Shown: positions 9,002 through 18,402 of the stretch, in pieces
How positions within the stretch are numbered: position 1 is the first letter of the stretch
Layout of the letters: each line of letters starts with the position of its first letter
From: Rhodocollybia butyracea
Lineage: Eukaryota; Basidiomycota; Agaricomycetes; Agaricales; Omphalotaceae
Reading direction: 5' to 3'
Length of the DNA: 18,883 bases
Assembly (NCBI GenBank): GCA_015501585.1
Contig: JADNRY010001016.1
Location: forward strand, 1-18,883
Notes under the pieces: model-generated
The model's input: only the letters and a program-made list of their open reading frames with translations
Told to the model about the DNA's origin: nothing
Databases searched by the model: none
Position numbers and translations under genes: made by a program

Positions 9002-9466
9002 TTACTCTAAGTGGGGAAACCATATTAGCAGCGTGAGCAAGGAGTTGTTCGTCTTCTGAATCTCCCAGTCTTTGATTTTAGTGATTCTCAGGTGGAGTTT
9101 TTCTTGGAAGTCCCAAGCACAAGTGAGGATGTATATAAAAAAATCGTATATAAAAAATCTTAAACCAGGTCCCCTGCCCTGCTTGAAAAAGGACATGTTT
9201 ACATCTCCCGGGGGAATAGTGACTGAATATTGCTTTGCAGTCGAATTATGAGTGATTATTATAAGCTGCTGAGGAGGCATCGCTTTTGAATCCCCTTCAT
9301 AGAGATTGGTTCTCGCAGAGTAGCCAAATAGCCTTTCTCGAAGACAATCTTCTCCCATCATAGCCACAATTAGGATCAAGTCTTCCTTCTCAAAAGATAT
9401 CACCTTGCATACGCGACATCCCGTTCTATTCGAGCAGGCTATCTCGTCTTGTTTCTCGCAGGTGCT
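9002..9466 (-). CDS. Hypothetical frame, possible exon(s) of an unknown gene
   Basis: The minus-strand frame is open for 154 codons from after a stop at 9467-9469 to TAA at 9002-9004. The first in-frame ATG is at 9359-9361. The text is mixed and protein-like in its upstream two thirds (GEDCLRERLFGYSARTNLYE, QQLIIITHNSTAKQYSVTI) and becomes low-complexity and aromatic over an AT-rich stretch (9125-9165), which may be intron. No domain is recognised. If real, it is divergently arranged with the GIY-YIG gene starting at 9678, with a pyrimidine-rich interval between. It may equally be a chance frame. Confidence 0.3.
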   Translation of the reverse strand, partial: STCEKQDEIACSNRTGCRVCKVISFEKEDLILIVAMMGEDCLRERLFGYSARTNLYEGDSKAMPPQQLIIITHNSTAKQYSVTIPPGDVNMSFFKQGRGPGLRFFIYDFFIYILTCAWDFQEKLHLRITKIKDWEIQKTNNSLLTLLIWFPHLE

Positions 9467-9677
9467 CTATCGGTATCTCATTCGACTTGAAACGATATCT
9501 CCCTACCCTCCAAACGAGTCGCTCGTCTTCCTTCACTCATATCTAACTCAACTCTGAGAGCTTTACCAACTGGAGTGCCGCCTCCCTCCTACCCACTCTC
9601 CTATTTGATCAAAACCCGCCCTCCCTGTTCCACCTCTTATCTAACCAGCCCCGATTCCAAGTCTCATCCTACTATCA
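9467..9677 (+). promoter_or_regulatory. Pyrimidine-rich leader and promoter region of GIY-YIG copy 1
   Basis: The 200 bases before the ATG at 9678 are rich in C and T on the plus strand (CTCCCTACCCTCC, CCGCCCTCCCTGTTCC), as is common before fungal start codons. No TATA box is evident. Confidence 0.4.
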
Positions 9678-10190
9678 ATGACTCGACGCCCGTTTCACGT
9701 CTTACAGGAGCTCTTTCGACGCCGTAGCCTTCGCGTGATCTCTGTTGCAGATGGATGGGGATACATCTACATTTTATTCAAAGGGATGACCGCAGGGGGG
9801 GATTGGATTGTCAAGATTGGGATGACGATAGACTTCTATCGGAGACTCGACAAACACGACCGAGTTTGTCCAAACCCAGCGCGGGTGCCAATAAACGCCG
9901 TACCAGTAAATTTCCGGCGGCGCCAGGGTACGTCAATTTTCTTTCATTCTTTTCCTTTTTATTTTCGCGGTGCTACCTCCTCTTCGATCTAGAGGCGCTT
10001 TTTCATCTATACGTTGAGAGCCTCTGCATCGACCGACCTCGCACGCCGTGCCAATCTTGTACGTTTTTCATTTTTGTTTTGGCTATGCTCCGTTCACCTT
10101 TCATCAGGCCAACAAAGACACGCGGAGTTGTTTACGCTGGCTCCCAGCCAGGTTTTAACGGTCTTATACGCTCACAGCCTTCTCTCTTAG
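9678..10190 (+). CDS. GIY-YIG domain protein (T5orf172/MUG113-like), copy 1
   Basis: This is a small fungal protein with a GIY-YIG-type nuclease fold; its biological role is not known to me. The model has three exons, 9678-9927, 9993-10058 and 10108-10190, with introns of 65 nt (GTACGT...CTAG) and 49 nt (GTACGT...TCATCAG), giving 132 aa. GYIYI (28-32) and VKIGMT (45-50) form the two strands that name the fold. R55/R56 follow in YRRL, then CPNP (64-67). E84 is built across the first splice junction and sits where the metal-binding glutamate would be expected. IDRPR (96-100), a CQSC pair (103-106) and RHAELFTL (109-116) match the family's C-terminal block. The start is supported by M-S/T-RR alignment with copy 2 at 13510-14282. 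The family assignment is from motif memory; nuclease activity is inferred only. Confidence 0.78.
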
Positions 10191-10370
10191 TAGCTTAGTT
10201 GTATGATAACTGGTAGCTACATTTGTATCGTTGTCCGCTATGTATCGCTTTGCCCGCCAGGGGCCAATTTGTATATCTTTCCACGTGATCGTAAAGCTTT
10301 TGAGAGAGATTCTTAATTTTAAATTAAATTAATAAAAATTTGTCTTGGCACCATCTATCTTGGCACTATC
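10191..10370. other. Downstream region of GIY-YIG copy 1
   Basis: AT-rich, with an AATTTTAAATTAAATTAATA stretch near 10316-10335 that may serve 3'-end formation. No gene is seen. Confidence 0.35.
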
Positions 10371-10760
10371 CAGCAATACTCCGCTGGTCAGGGTTTCAAA
10401 TCCAGACGGCAGAGATCTGCCGTTGGCTCGGGATCCTCGAGGAGAGACAGGCAGCAATGATGTGCCGCATCTCATGAATCATGAATACCACCAAATATAT
10501 GCTGTTCTATGATTTAATTGAGGCTAATCACGCCTACATTACTATAAGTAATTATGAACTGGCATTACCGTCGGCTACAGTAATGATATTGACATACTCA
10601 GCAATTCTCCGCTGGCTAAGATATGAATCCATACGGCGAGTACTTGCTGTCAGCTAAGAAATTGGCATACTCAGAAATTCTCCGCTGGCTGAGATATGAA
10701 TCCATACAGCGAGTGCTTGCTGTCAGCCAAGAAAATCTATTCAGCAGTCGTCCGCTGGCC
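10371..10760 (-). repeat. 73-bp tandem repeats of the CAGCGGAGAATTGCTG family
   Basis: Two consecutive copies of 73 bp (10592-10664 and 10665-10737) contain AGCAATTCTCCGCTGGCT, then GATATGAATCCATAC and TACTTGCTGTCAGC. A partial third copy starts at about 10740 (CAGCAGTCGTCCGCTGGCC) and an older copy lies at 10371-10440. The orientation matches the right half of the 8281-8960 cluster. A weak relative occurs at about 10960-11020 (GCATCGGCAGAGGCTTGCTGC). From 10441 to 10590 nothing else is visible. Confidence 0.7.
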
Positions 10761-11996
10761 CAAAATTCCAGCCACAAACAAGAATCTGTATCTTAAAATC
10801 CGTATCTTCCAACCGACTGGCCGAATGTTTTCCCCGACTCATACTTCAGGTGTGCACTGAGCATTTCAATTCTCTTGCTTGTATCTATACTTGAACAAGT
10901 TATCAAAGACTATATTTCAAGTTCTCAGATGGCCTGCACTCCTTGAGCAGGTTATGGAGTGTACTAGCATCGGCAGAGGCTTGCTGCTGATAGGAAGGTG
11001 CACCCAGCACGTTTCTGCTGCCTGGTTTTTATCTTGCACGGATGGCAAGGATATGCCGCGTGTTTATCAGACCAGCACACGTATGCTTTTCGGTTTCTTT
11101 AGTAATAGTAGCAGGATAGTTACGCTTAGATTAATTTGCTCTAAATCTATTTAACAGTGCAAGGTGCACGGGCGGGTCCCGTGCTGACGGTAAGCCGACC
11201 CTCGTTCTTACGTCAATTGTATACTGCTTGGTTGGCTTCACTTTAGGTTTATAGGCCCACAATAGTATCCTATTTCTCGTGTTCACCGGTGTTCTTAAGG
11301 ACTTTGCCCATAGGGCGCGTTATAAATGGGCTTTCACTGGTCGCTGAACAGGCGACTTGAGGGCTGAGAAAGGGTGCTCGCCCATTGCTTGGACATCTCA
11401 ATGCTTTACCACATAATTAAAATTGAGATATCAATGCTCAAATTCAAAGCTGACACATAAGCTCACTTTCCAATTATTTGTTTGCGTCGATAGCTTGAAG
11501 AGGGACAGAGCTCTTCCATTAATTGTACCATGGCATTGATCGACAATATCAAAGGAATTAGCTCGCCGCGTTCACACTGCTTTCACGTGCACCGCGCTGA
11601 CTTTGAGAAAGGAGGAAAGCAAGGGACGGATTGAGTAGCCGAATAACAATTGGCCACTTTGCATCAACATTGCTACCAGAATTGAGTTTTTCAACGCCCA
11701 TTCAAAGCCCGTGCTCAACACTTGGGTGTCCATTCAATCGCTACTTGAGTTGAGCCAGTGGAAAGCCTGTATCAATACTTTACCGCATTCAGCCTAACCA
11801 GAGGCATTTAATACTGGGATCGATGCTCAAAGCTGACATGTTCCAGTTGTGAAGGCAGAGCAGCCAACTGATATTCAAGCAGTACTAATGCTACAGAAAT
11901 CTCATGCTCTTTGGTCAGGAATAGCTACTTAATTTGAGCCAGTTTGCCGCCAGTGCAATTGTGACCTTTCCTGAGAACCAACACTGTTCTTTCCTA
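10761..11996. other. Gene-poor interval with a diverged duplication
   Basis: No convincing gene is present. A 91-codon frame at 10879-11154 includes repeat-derived sequence and shows no motif. Two stretches about 375 bp apart look related: 11399-11480 (CAATGCTTTACC, then ATGCTCAAA and AAGCTGACA, then TTCCAATTAT) and 11780-11855 (CAATACTTTACC, then GATGCTCAAAGCTGACATG, then TTCCAGTTGT). Together with the GAGTTGAGCCAG / TTTGAGCCAG words, this suggests an old direct duplication. Confidence 0.4.
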
Positions 11997-12543
11997 CTAT
12001 TCCATATGGGCACGACTTCTACGGAAAAGGGCGACGACCATCACTGTAACGACGATGGCGATGTATATAGCAAGCTATGGCATGGTTAAAGAGTGCCACA
12101 GACTCAAAGATATTGCATGCTTACCCAGGTTTCGAGACAAAGAGCAGAAAGAGGAACGATGAAAATAGCAAAGTTATCGGCAATGGCGTCCAAGTCGATG
12201 GGAAGGGGGAGAACACCTGAAGAAACAGTCAGTTTTCATAGAACACAAACGAGCAATAAGCTTACAATCGGCAACACGGTCAATATTCCCTACAAAAACC
12301 CCTATGATAAACCCAACCAGCATGATGTTGAGCAGCTCCTTTTGGGTTTGACGTGAGTGGTGGTTGGTTGGAATAGGGATGGGAATAGCCCGATTGTGAG
12401 CCACTACGTAGGTTGAATGAGCGAATGAGTGAAAGAGCAATAGACGGTTTGAGAGACACCCTCACTACGGCCACGGCCGCGTCCAATTGGAAAAGAAATG
12501 ATGATAAAAGCCTGGGTAGAGGAGGAGTATTCGGAGAGGCCAT
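11997..12543 (-). CDS. Small multi-pass membrane protein, unknown function
   Basis: The four-exon model on the minus strand is 12543-12466, 12338-12266, 12216-12125 and 12074-11997, giving 106 aa. The introns are 127, 49, 50 nt (in order 12465-12339, 12265-12217, 12124-12075). The last two have GTAAGC donors, and branch-like CTGAC or TTTAAC sits just before CAG/TAG acceptors. The first intron (GTGAGG...AAAAG) is the least sure. The ATG is preceded by a C/T-rich leader. Predicted hydrophobic segments are LLNIMLVGFIIGVFVG in exon 2, FAIFIVPLSALCL in exon 3 and LAIYIAIVVTVMVVALF in exon 4, followed by a basic tail RRSRAHME. Frame continuity over three introns into a clean helix plus basic tail is the main evidence. 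No family is recognised. The plus strand carries competing open frames (12117-12356 and 12498-12707). Confidence 0.55.
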
Positions 12544-12707
12544 TGGCAAAGATGCGAGATGGTGAAAGAGCGAGTGGAATTACAGATGCTGGTAAATATA
12601 TAGGGCAGACAACAAAAGAGATAGCTTTTCCACGATCAACACGAGGCGTGTCATCATCGGATTGCCCATCTTCGTCGAGCCTGCAGCTCTTCAGCGTCAG
12701 CGGTTGA

Positions 12708-13328
12708 TCACGAGAGTCAGAAAGAACTAGAAAACTTACTGACACGGAGAGGAAGTACAGAGCCGCCGTGAATAAGCTATGGGCCCGAACATATGCCATG
12801 CTCTTAACCATACAGCATAGAACTGGGGCCGGAAAAAAGAATGCAAGAGGACGGCAAACCTGGAGTGAAGTTGAGATACAGAGCCTAGATAAAAATTCCA
12901 AAATCGAGCACGCGATCTGCAAGAAGCGTGGAGCCACAGACCCTCGAGATTGTATGAAGCTGCTCTACGAGCTCAGCATAGCCAACGGGTTTGAGCCAAG
13001 GGGCACAAATCGACCCGACTATTTCCGGTATCTTTCTCAGCCCAGTGTAGCGCCGAAGGTGGATTTGAGGCTTGCCGTATATAACGCTGTCAGAGTCAGT
13101 GTTGTCAAGAAAGATTTGGAAAAGATGAACAGGCGAGAGAAGTTCGGCCTTCCCAGTCATTCAGACTCTATTCGCAGCAATAAAGGCATCCTAGAGTTGA
13201 GTTTGGACACGGCGGTAAGAATCCAGGCGCAAAATAGAATAAGCGCGCGCACACTGACTGATCATGATCCGTTTCGGCAATCCGGATTTAAAAAAAGAAA
13301 GCACTATAGTAGTATTGACAATTTATAA
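12708..13328 (+). CDS. Hypothetical protein, 3' exon, unknown family
   Basis: This is a plus-strand frame of 206 codons ending in TAA at 13326-13328, open from a TGA at 12705-12707. It is charged and protein-like (KYRAAVNKLWARTYAM, TWSEVEIQSL, RPDYFRYLSQPS, VVKKDLEKMNRREKFG) and ends in a basic stretch KKRKHYSS. It has no ATG before 12798, so the first exon is likely upstream. One possible join is from a donor GTAAAT at 12592 (exon starting ATGATG at 12498) to an acceptor GAGTCAG near 12720, which keeps frame. That exon overlaps, antisense, the first exon of the membrane-protein model, so both cannot be right in that stretch. No domain is recognised. It is convergent with GIY-YIG copy 2. Confidence 0.45.
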   Translation, partial: SRESERTRKLTDTERKYRAAVNKLWARTYAMLLTIQHRTGAGKKNARGRQTWSEVEIQSLDKNSKIEHAICKKRGATDPRDCMKLLYELSIANGFEPRGTNRPDYFRYLSQPSVAPKVDLRLAVYNAVRVSVVKKDLEKMNRREKFGLPSHSDSIRSNKGILELSLDTAVRIQAQNRISARTLTDHDPFRQSGFKKRKHYSSIDNL

Positions 13329-13509
13329 ACCATGATTAACCTGTAATACTGTAGCTACGATATACAGTAATACAATATTGTACAATGTAAATAAAGCAGT
13401 ATTCAAAACAAAAACAGTGATTAATTTCATATACACAGTTAACGGCGAAAGTGTTCTATAGCACCAATAATACAGCAATTTTTCAAGTACAAAAAACATC
13501 GATTTAGAT

Positions 13510-14282
13510 TTAGGAAAGACATGCAAAGAGTGGGAGCAGCTCGGTTGAGATCTGGTGAGGCATAAGCGTAAAAAGTTCGATGTGTCGTCGGTGGCCTGGA
13601 GCAAGGTGAATGGAATGCCGCAGATAGGAAACGAAAACCTACAAAAGTCCGAGGCCTATCGACAGAAATGTCCTCAACATTTAGGTGAAACAATGCCTTT
13701 GCGCAAGCTCGTTAGATCTACAAAGAAAAAACCTGATAGTAACACACACGATTGCCGTCTGAATCCAACGCCCTTGAACCACACAATTGAGGATTCGGAT
13801 TGGGGCAATTCCGCCGATGTTCCTTCAGCCTACGGGCCAGATTCTTCGTCATGCCAATCTTCAGTATCCACAGCCGTTGGCCATCACTCGCTCTCGCGGC
13901 ACATACACTTTGCCATGCAGTCCATGCGTGTTGCATGCAAGTGCGTGCGTGGTGCGTGCTATTAGCGTGGTTACTGAGAGTACTGAGTACCAAGTCCACT
14001 TCATTGTTCAAAGTTATTCTTACCAATTTTCTAGTAGTACAATGAACATATTTTACTCTTATTGACTTGTTCAACTTAGGAATACATATTTCTTCCTCAG
14101 TTTAGAGTCAAAAGTTACTCTGTAATCTACATGTGCAACACCTGCACGGCCGCATGGCAAAATCACCTAGCCACTTGTTCTCTGGTAATGTAGATTATTC
14201 CAGTTCCATCTAATGCAGAAATTGGACGATGATGACGATGATTGAATAAACGACGTAGAATGCAATTAGAGCGTCGGGACAT
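13510..14282 (-). CDS. GIY-YIG domain protein (T5orf172/MUG113-like), copy 2
   Basis: The four-exon model is 14282-14167, 13886-13748, 13696-13639 and 13595-13510, giving 132 aa, the same length as copy 1 (9678-10190). The introns are 280 nt (GTGATT...GCGAG), 51 nt (GTGTGT...CTAAC...AAAG) and 43 nt (GTTTTC...CTCCAG). Residues D25, G26, G28, I30, Y31 and I32 align one to one with copy 1. LKIGMT (47-52), ARRLKEH (56-62) and NCPNP (65-69) follow, then ALFHL, VDRPR, and RRHIELFTL. Differences from copy 1 are a large extra intron inside the GIY-YIG core, no CxxC pair after DRPRT, and no glutamate before ALFHL in this model. The third intron could use the better donor GTAGGT four bases upstream, but that breaks the frame, so the copy may be degrading. 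Confidence 0.65.
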
Positions 14283-16540
14283 GGATATTGGTTCAGTGTG
14301 TGGTGAGAGTAAAGCATGTATGCGATGTGGAAGAGAAGTGGCAGATATGCAGCTGCGCGTGGCGAGAGGCTTGGTCGTTTTGGGGAGGGAGAGTAGGATG
14401 TGTATGCGAGGAGTACCGTATACTGTGAGAGACTGTCTTGTTGGTAGCGGAGTCGGGCTGACTATATCGAGGATAAAGTTTACACTTGGTACGTTTTGTT
14501 TGCATTCTCTTCGGCGTGTCCCTCGTTTCTTCTCCAATGGTCAAAACAAGAGATGACCTCTTCAACATCTAGCGCGCCGTGCAGCAGTCCAGCTCACCGA
14601 GTTGCTGGGGACATCAAACCTATTGCAGTTAAACAAGTTGAACCAAAAAAAATAGACGGGCATTGAACGGGCGGTGAAATTTTAGGTTTCCGCCCGAAGA
14701 GTACCCTCTTATCTCCTAGCTTCAAACGGCGTACCACTGGGAACTTTGGTAGACTCCATAGCCTCACGACGTTTAGATGTTTTGGGCCAAGTAGATTTAT
14801 TAAAAACAATCTATATTTCGAAGAATGCAAAAATTAATAAAGTTAAAGCCTCTTATTATTTATTATCTCCTGATTCTTTTGAGCAGAGATTGATCATTGT
14901 TGATGAAGTCCCTATCCTTTCGCTTGGCATGCTTTTGCGTTTCCGGGAATCTGGCTGTGGAGGTAGAGAGTGGTGATCTAAGACAACCACAATTGTTAGG
15001 GCGATAAAATTATGATGCGTGTAACTACTAAATACCTTTGGATCTTTCACCGGTAGTCGTAATTGCATCTCTAGTATAGTGGGGTTCTGACAATCCTGGG
15101 AGAGTCAACTAACTACCTGTACCTGAGCTCTTCAAGAAGGAAGTAGCATACCGTAGTTTCGCTTGTTGGGAGAAGTTGGGAGAATCTGGTATGTAATAAG
15201 CATTAACACAACCAAATCTTGACGCGCCAAATACCAGAAATGCGCAGAGTGAATGCTTGTGCATGGAATTACATTTCAGTGCGCAACGTACTAGATCCTT
15301 GATGGATGGACCAGAACCCCGTCCCTGGAACGTTGATTCGAGATACCCAGATGTTGATGATCAGTAGGGGGGCTGAGCCGGAAGGAGTTGTTTTCCTCCG
15401 GAAATTGAACTGTTGCGCGTTCTGGTAGGGGTGTTATGGTTGTGCCAGACAGATTTACCAGCTGGAATTAGTCAGTTTTACCGCCTCTTTCCTGAGTAGA
15501 ACTACACTTACTTTGGCCCTTCGACTCTGACATAGGCTAGTTCCCTGGGCTCCAACAAAAACTCGACGCAGAGTTGTTCACTCTTTGTAAAGAAAAAATT
15601 ATTTAGGAAAAACATATGAACCAGATAAAGGCCATACAAAATGGGTACCAGTGTGCACAAAACCGTCGGCTGCTGGTAAGAAATGCATCATGCGATACAA
15701 TGCTGACGGTAGTGCGCGTAAGGAATTCTGTTCGAACAACCTTGTGAACTAGAGCTACACACAGAATGTTAAGTCGTGAATTTGCATTCCTCGGGATTAA
15801 ACTCGTGTCAAGAGGTATTTGCGAATTGGGGGGGATGTTTACACTCCTGTTTGCAATGAATGAAAGAAGCATCATCGAGTCTGTTAAGATTGCTTACCAG
15901 CGCTCTGTAGTCATATTTAGAGTTAAATGATATGCGGTCAAAGGAATGTAAAGGCAAGACGAAATGAAAGAAACAAAGAAAAATTTTCTTTCTTTTAACT
16001 GAGGGCTTGATAATCGTGATCATATCATCCAAATGTCATGTGTGCATGTTGAAATGGCAGGTGCATGCAAGTGGTCAGAACACTTCACAATGAGGACATG
16101 CAGTACTAGCCTGGGGTAGATACTGCGGTGATCCCGAGCTGCACCTATTGGTTCGGTGCGCATTCAGTGCCCATGACAAAATCGGGGGAAGAAGCCTAAG
16201 TCTTGTCCAGATCGGATAGCATGTGTTGTGGTGGTGAAAGAATACACGATGTCGTGATGCGACAAGATGTCCTCAGACAATATCAAGCCTGATCTTGATA
16301 TTGTACATTGGAAGTCCTACATTGTTTATAACTCTTCGCCTTAGTTGATCGGCCCATCCGCGCGGCCAGCACGGGTTTATTCAATTTATTGTGAATGACA
16401 TCTCGTGAATTGAGCACACATCAAAAAATATAATAATGTCAAGATTCTAGTGAGAAAAGAATGACTAATTTTAAGCAAGTCTAGAGAGCTCCCTGAGAGT
16501 AAAACAGGTCTTGATATTTGTTTTTTGCCCTCTTACAAGC
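14283..16540. other. Gene-poor interval
   Basis: The first 200 bases are pyrimidine-rich on the minus strand and are likely the promoter of GIY-YIG copy 2. Beyond that, open frames on both strands are short (under 95 codons), lack ATG in good context or a recognisable motif, and none could be extended by convincing introns. A perfect hairpin lies at 16278-16303. I cannot support a gene here. Confidence 0.4.
16278..16303. repeat. Perfect 10-bp hairpin
   Basis: CAATATCAAG, a six-base loop CCTGAT, and CTTGATATTG. A related GGTCTTGATATTTG word occurs at about 16507-16520. Function is unknown. Confidence 0.6.
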
Positions 16541-16765
16541 CTAACTTGTCTTCGTCCCCCTTGCCCACATCCCTGCGGCCGTCCAAGACCAGTCTTGTTC
16601 GTGAGGATTTCTGTGTGACATTTCGTGTCTGCTGCAGGCCAATTTTCCAGGTGAAATCAAGCTAAACATCATCCGCTTTTCACGCTTCTTGTCTATACAT
16701 TTCTTCATAGTTTGGAGCATCGGATAGTTATTGTGCAATTTGGGGTCAAATTGGAAGGCGGACAT
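16541..16765 (-). CDS. Short hypothetical protein
   Basis: A 74-codon minus-strand frame starts with ATG at 16765 in the context ACACCATGTCC. It reads MSAFQFDPKLHNNYPMLQTM, then a basic KKREKR stretch, and ends in a less convincing tail. The start context and charged N-terminus are gene-like, and the second half may be intron or untranslated. No domain is recognised and the call is weak. Confidence 0.28.
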   Translation of the reverse strand: MSAFQFDPKLHNNYPMLQTMKKCIDKKREKRMMFSLISPGKLACSRHEMSHRNPHEQDWSWTAAGMWARGTKTS

Positions 16766-17299
16766 GGTGTTGTGGTTGTCGCTTCACCGTTTGGAGTGCT
16801 AGCTGCAATTTACATCAATACGCCCACTCATTTCATAAAAGAAAACCAAGAAGTACCAGTGGCTTGATGCTGTCCTCTTGATTGGTCTACACGTGTAAGG
16901 CTTTGGCGTCTTCGCTTGGCGTATGCGTCTGTGGTGGCTAGTCAAAACCAGGGCAAAAGAGTACATTGGGGAACATACTTAGGTATGAAAAGACGAAGGG
17001 GAGTTGATGTTGAATCAGAAGGATCCTGGTTTAAATACGGTGGAATTCTTTGTCTGCTTTGCCCTTTATGATGTTACTGTCTGTCCGATTGCCGCCAGTC
17101 CAGCTGTATCAAGTGGAGGCCCATGTTATCCAAATTGCAGGCAAAAACCCCCTTTGCGTGCATGAATAATCTACTCATTGAATGCCACAGTTTCAAGGCC
17201 GCCCTTTCATTACCTGCCTAAAGGGAGTTTGTGAACATCTTTTGCGGCAAGTTTCTGATGATCAAAAAGGATGTTAACAAAGGGCTTGGGCAGACCAAG
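16766..17299. other. Interval upstream of a TATA box
   Basis: No gene or repeat seen. Sequence is of average composition and may hold upstream control sequence for the TATA box at 17300. Confidence 0.3.
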
Positions 17300-17309
17300 T
17301 ATATAAAGG
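17300..17309 (+). promoter_or_regulatory. TATA box
   Basis: TATATAAAGG on the plus strand, about 20 bases before the ATG at 17320 and about 63 bases before a second ATG at 17363 in the context CAAAATGG. The spacing suits transcription start near 17330, which would favour the second ATG, but that frame ends after 13 codons unless spliced. Confidence 0.5.
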
Positions 17310-17319
17310 TGCTCGCTCA

Positions 17320-17802
17320 ATGCCTTCGCCATCCGACTTTCGATACATTTTATTCAAGCAAAATGGTTATGAATCACTTCCTGATCAGCCAACGAGGCGT
17401 GTAAATAGGGGCCTAGAGTTGAGTCCCGCCAGTATTTGCTCACAATATTGTATAGACAGAGATGAAGCCTATCCACGCCCAATTTTCCAGCCTTTAGCCT
17501 GCTGCCCAGACAGTCTCCGCCTATTACCGAGCCAACTTGCCTGGAGGAGAACGCTTTGTCCTTGCATCAGACTTGCTCTCGAATCACCGACTTCAGCCCT
17601 ACATCCACGATTTATGCTCACCATTTACTATGAAGGAGTTCTACACAAGTTTAAAGTCTTTTTCAAAAGGCATAAATACCTTGCTGTAAATCAATCAATT
17701 CAGTGCCTCGGGGGTGGCAGGATGGAGGGGAATGTGCTGCTGGTAGCATGCGGGGCTAAAGTTTTGGTGCGCAACCTAAGGAGTGGAATGGAAGACCGAT
17801 GA
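17320..17802 (+). CDS. Hypothetical protein, possibly a decayed or intron-containing gene
   Basis: A 160-codon frame runs from ATG to TGA directly downstream of a TATA box. The first two thirds are rich in Pro, Ser, Cys and Leu without motif. The last third is more protein-like (FMLTIYYEGVLHKFKVFFKR, then IQCLGGG and VLLVACGAKVLVRNLRSG), with a faint resemblance to one blade of a beta-propeller that I cannot substantiate. The start may be wrong because it lies too near the TATA box. No homologous family is recognised. Confidence 0.35.
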   Translation: MPSPSDFRYILFKQNGYESLPDQPTRRVNRGLELSPASICSQYCIDRDEAYPRPIFQPLACCPDSLRLLPSQLAWRRTLCPCIRLALESPTSALHPRFMLTIYYEGVLHKFKVFFKRHKYLAVNQSIQCLGGGRMEGNVLLVACGAKVLVRNLRSGMEDR

Positions 17803-18390
17803 TACGCTGGTTTACTGGCAAGGCCTGTATAAGCTAGATATTGCTATTCCAAGCTTATCTGTATTGTACATTGGATACTAAGGGTATAGTGAGGCCACAC
17901 TGTTAGCTAAAGCTGATAGGAAGCCTATTGTACCCACTGAGTGCATTGTGGATGGTATAGTATTTGCCACTCTTTGTACTCTAACCCAAGTCCTATGCAA
18001 GTGCATAACCTAGAAAATACTGGTGATCACTCAATATGAGGCTAGACTTACTTGATGCATACTCAAGGGAATTTCATTCGCACACAAAGTTCACAAGTGG
18101 AGGTGTTAGTTCAATAGAGACATACTTGGCTATTTGCTAGATAATGTTCATGGACATAAATGATTGGCTTATACATATGACTTCAGTCAGCATTAAGTCT
18201 GCTGAATCATACAAATCTGAAAGGCTTACTGATCATACTTGAAATGATGACTGATACTCTCCAAAGCTCATTATAAATCAACAAACATGATTACTATATA
18301 TCCTGTACATACTTACTAAGGCTACTTTCATTACTCATCTCAATCTCTCTTGCTTACTGTACACATCATCTATTAATAATCACATCTAAA
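17803..18390. other. AT-rich interval, possible retroelement LTR upstream part
   Basis: No coding potential. The sequence is AT-rich with many short words such as TGTTAG (17902 and 18106) that could begin a long terminal repeat, but no boundary can be proved because only one copy is in the window. Confidence 0.3.
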
Positions 18391-18394
18391 ATAG

Positions 18395-18402
18395 TATAAA
18401 AG
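18395..18402 (+). promoter_or_regulatory. TATA box, LTR-like promoter
   Basis: TATAAAAG followed by GGGGCAC, then a C/T-rich stretch (CTGTCTCTCTCCTCACTCTA, about 18451-18471). This arrangement is typical of the U3/R boundary of fungal LTR retrotransposons. TTGGTATCCTCG at about 18541 could be a primer-binding-like site. No gag frame follows within the window. Confidence 0.35.

Noticed and set aside
10385..10400. GGTTTCAAATCC resembling a tRNA T-arm
   Set aside because: No acceptor stem, D-arm or anticodon arm can be folded around it; it belongs to the dispersed 73-bp repeat.
12404..12937. 177-codon minus-strand frame
   Set aside because: It starts with GTG and runs antisense through the charged plus-strand frame; the spliced minus-strand model beginning at 12543 uses a different frame and better signals.
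14594..15068. Several overlapping frames of 70-78 codons on both strands
   Set aside because: No motif, low complexity in part, and no splice continuation; likely chance.
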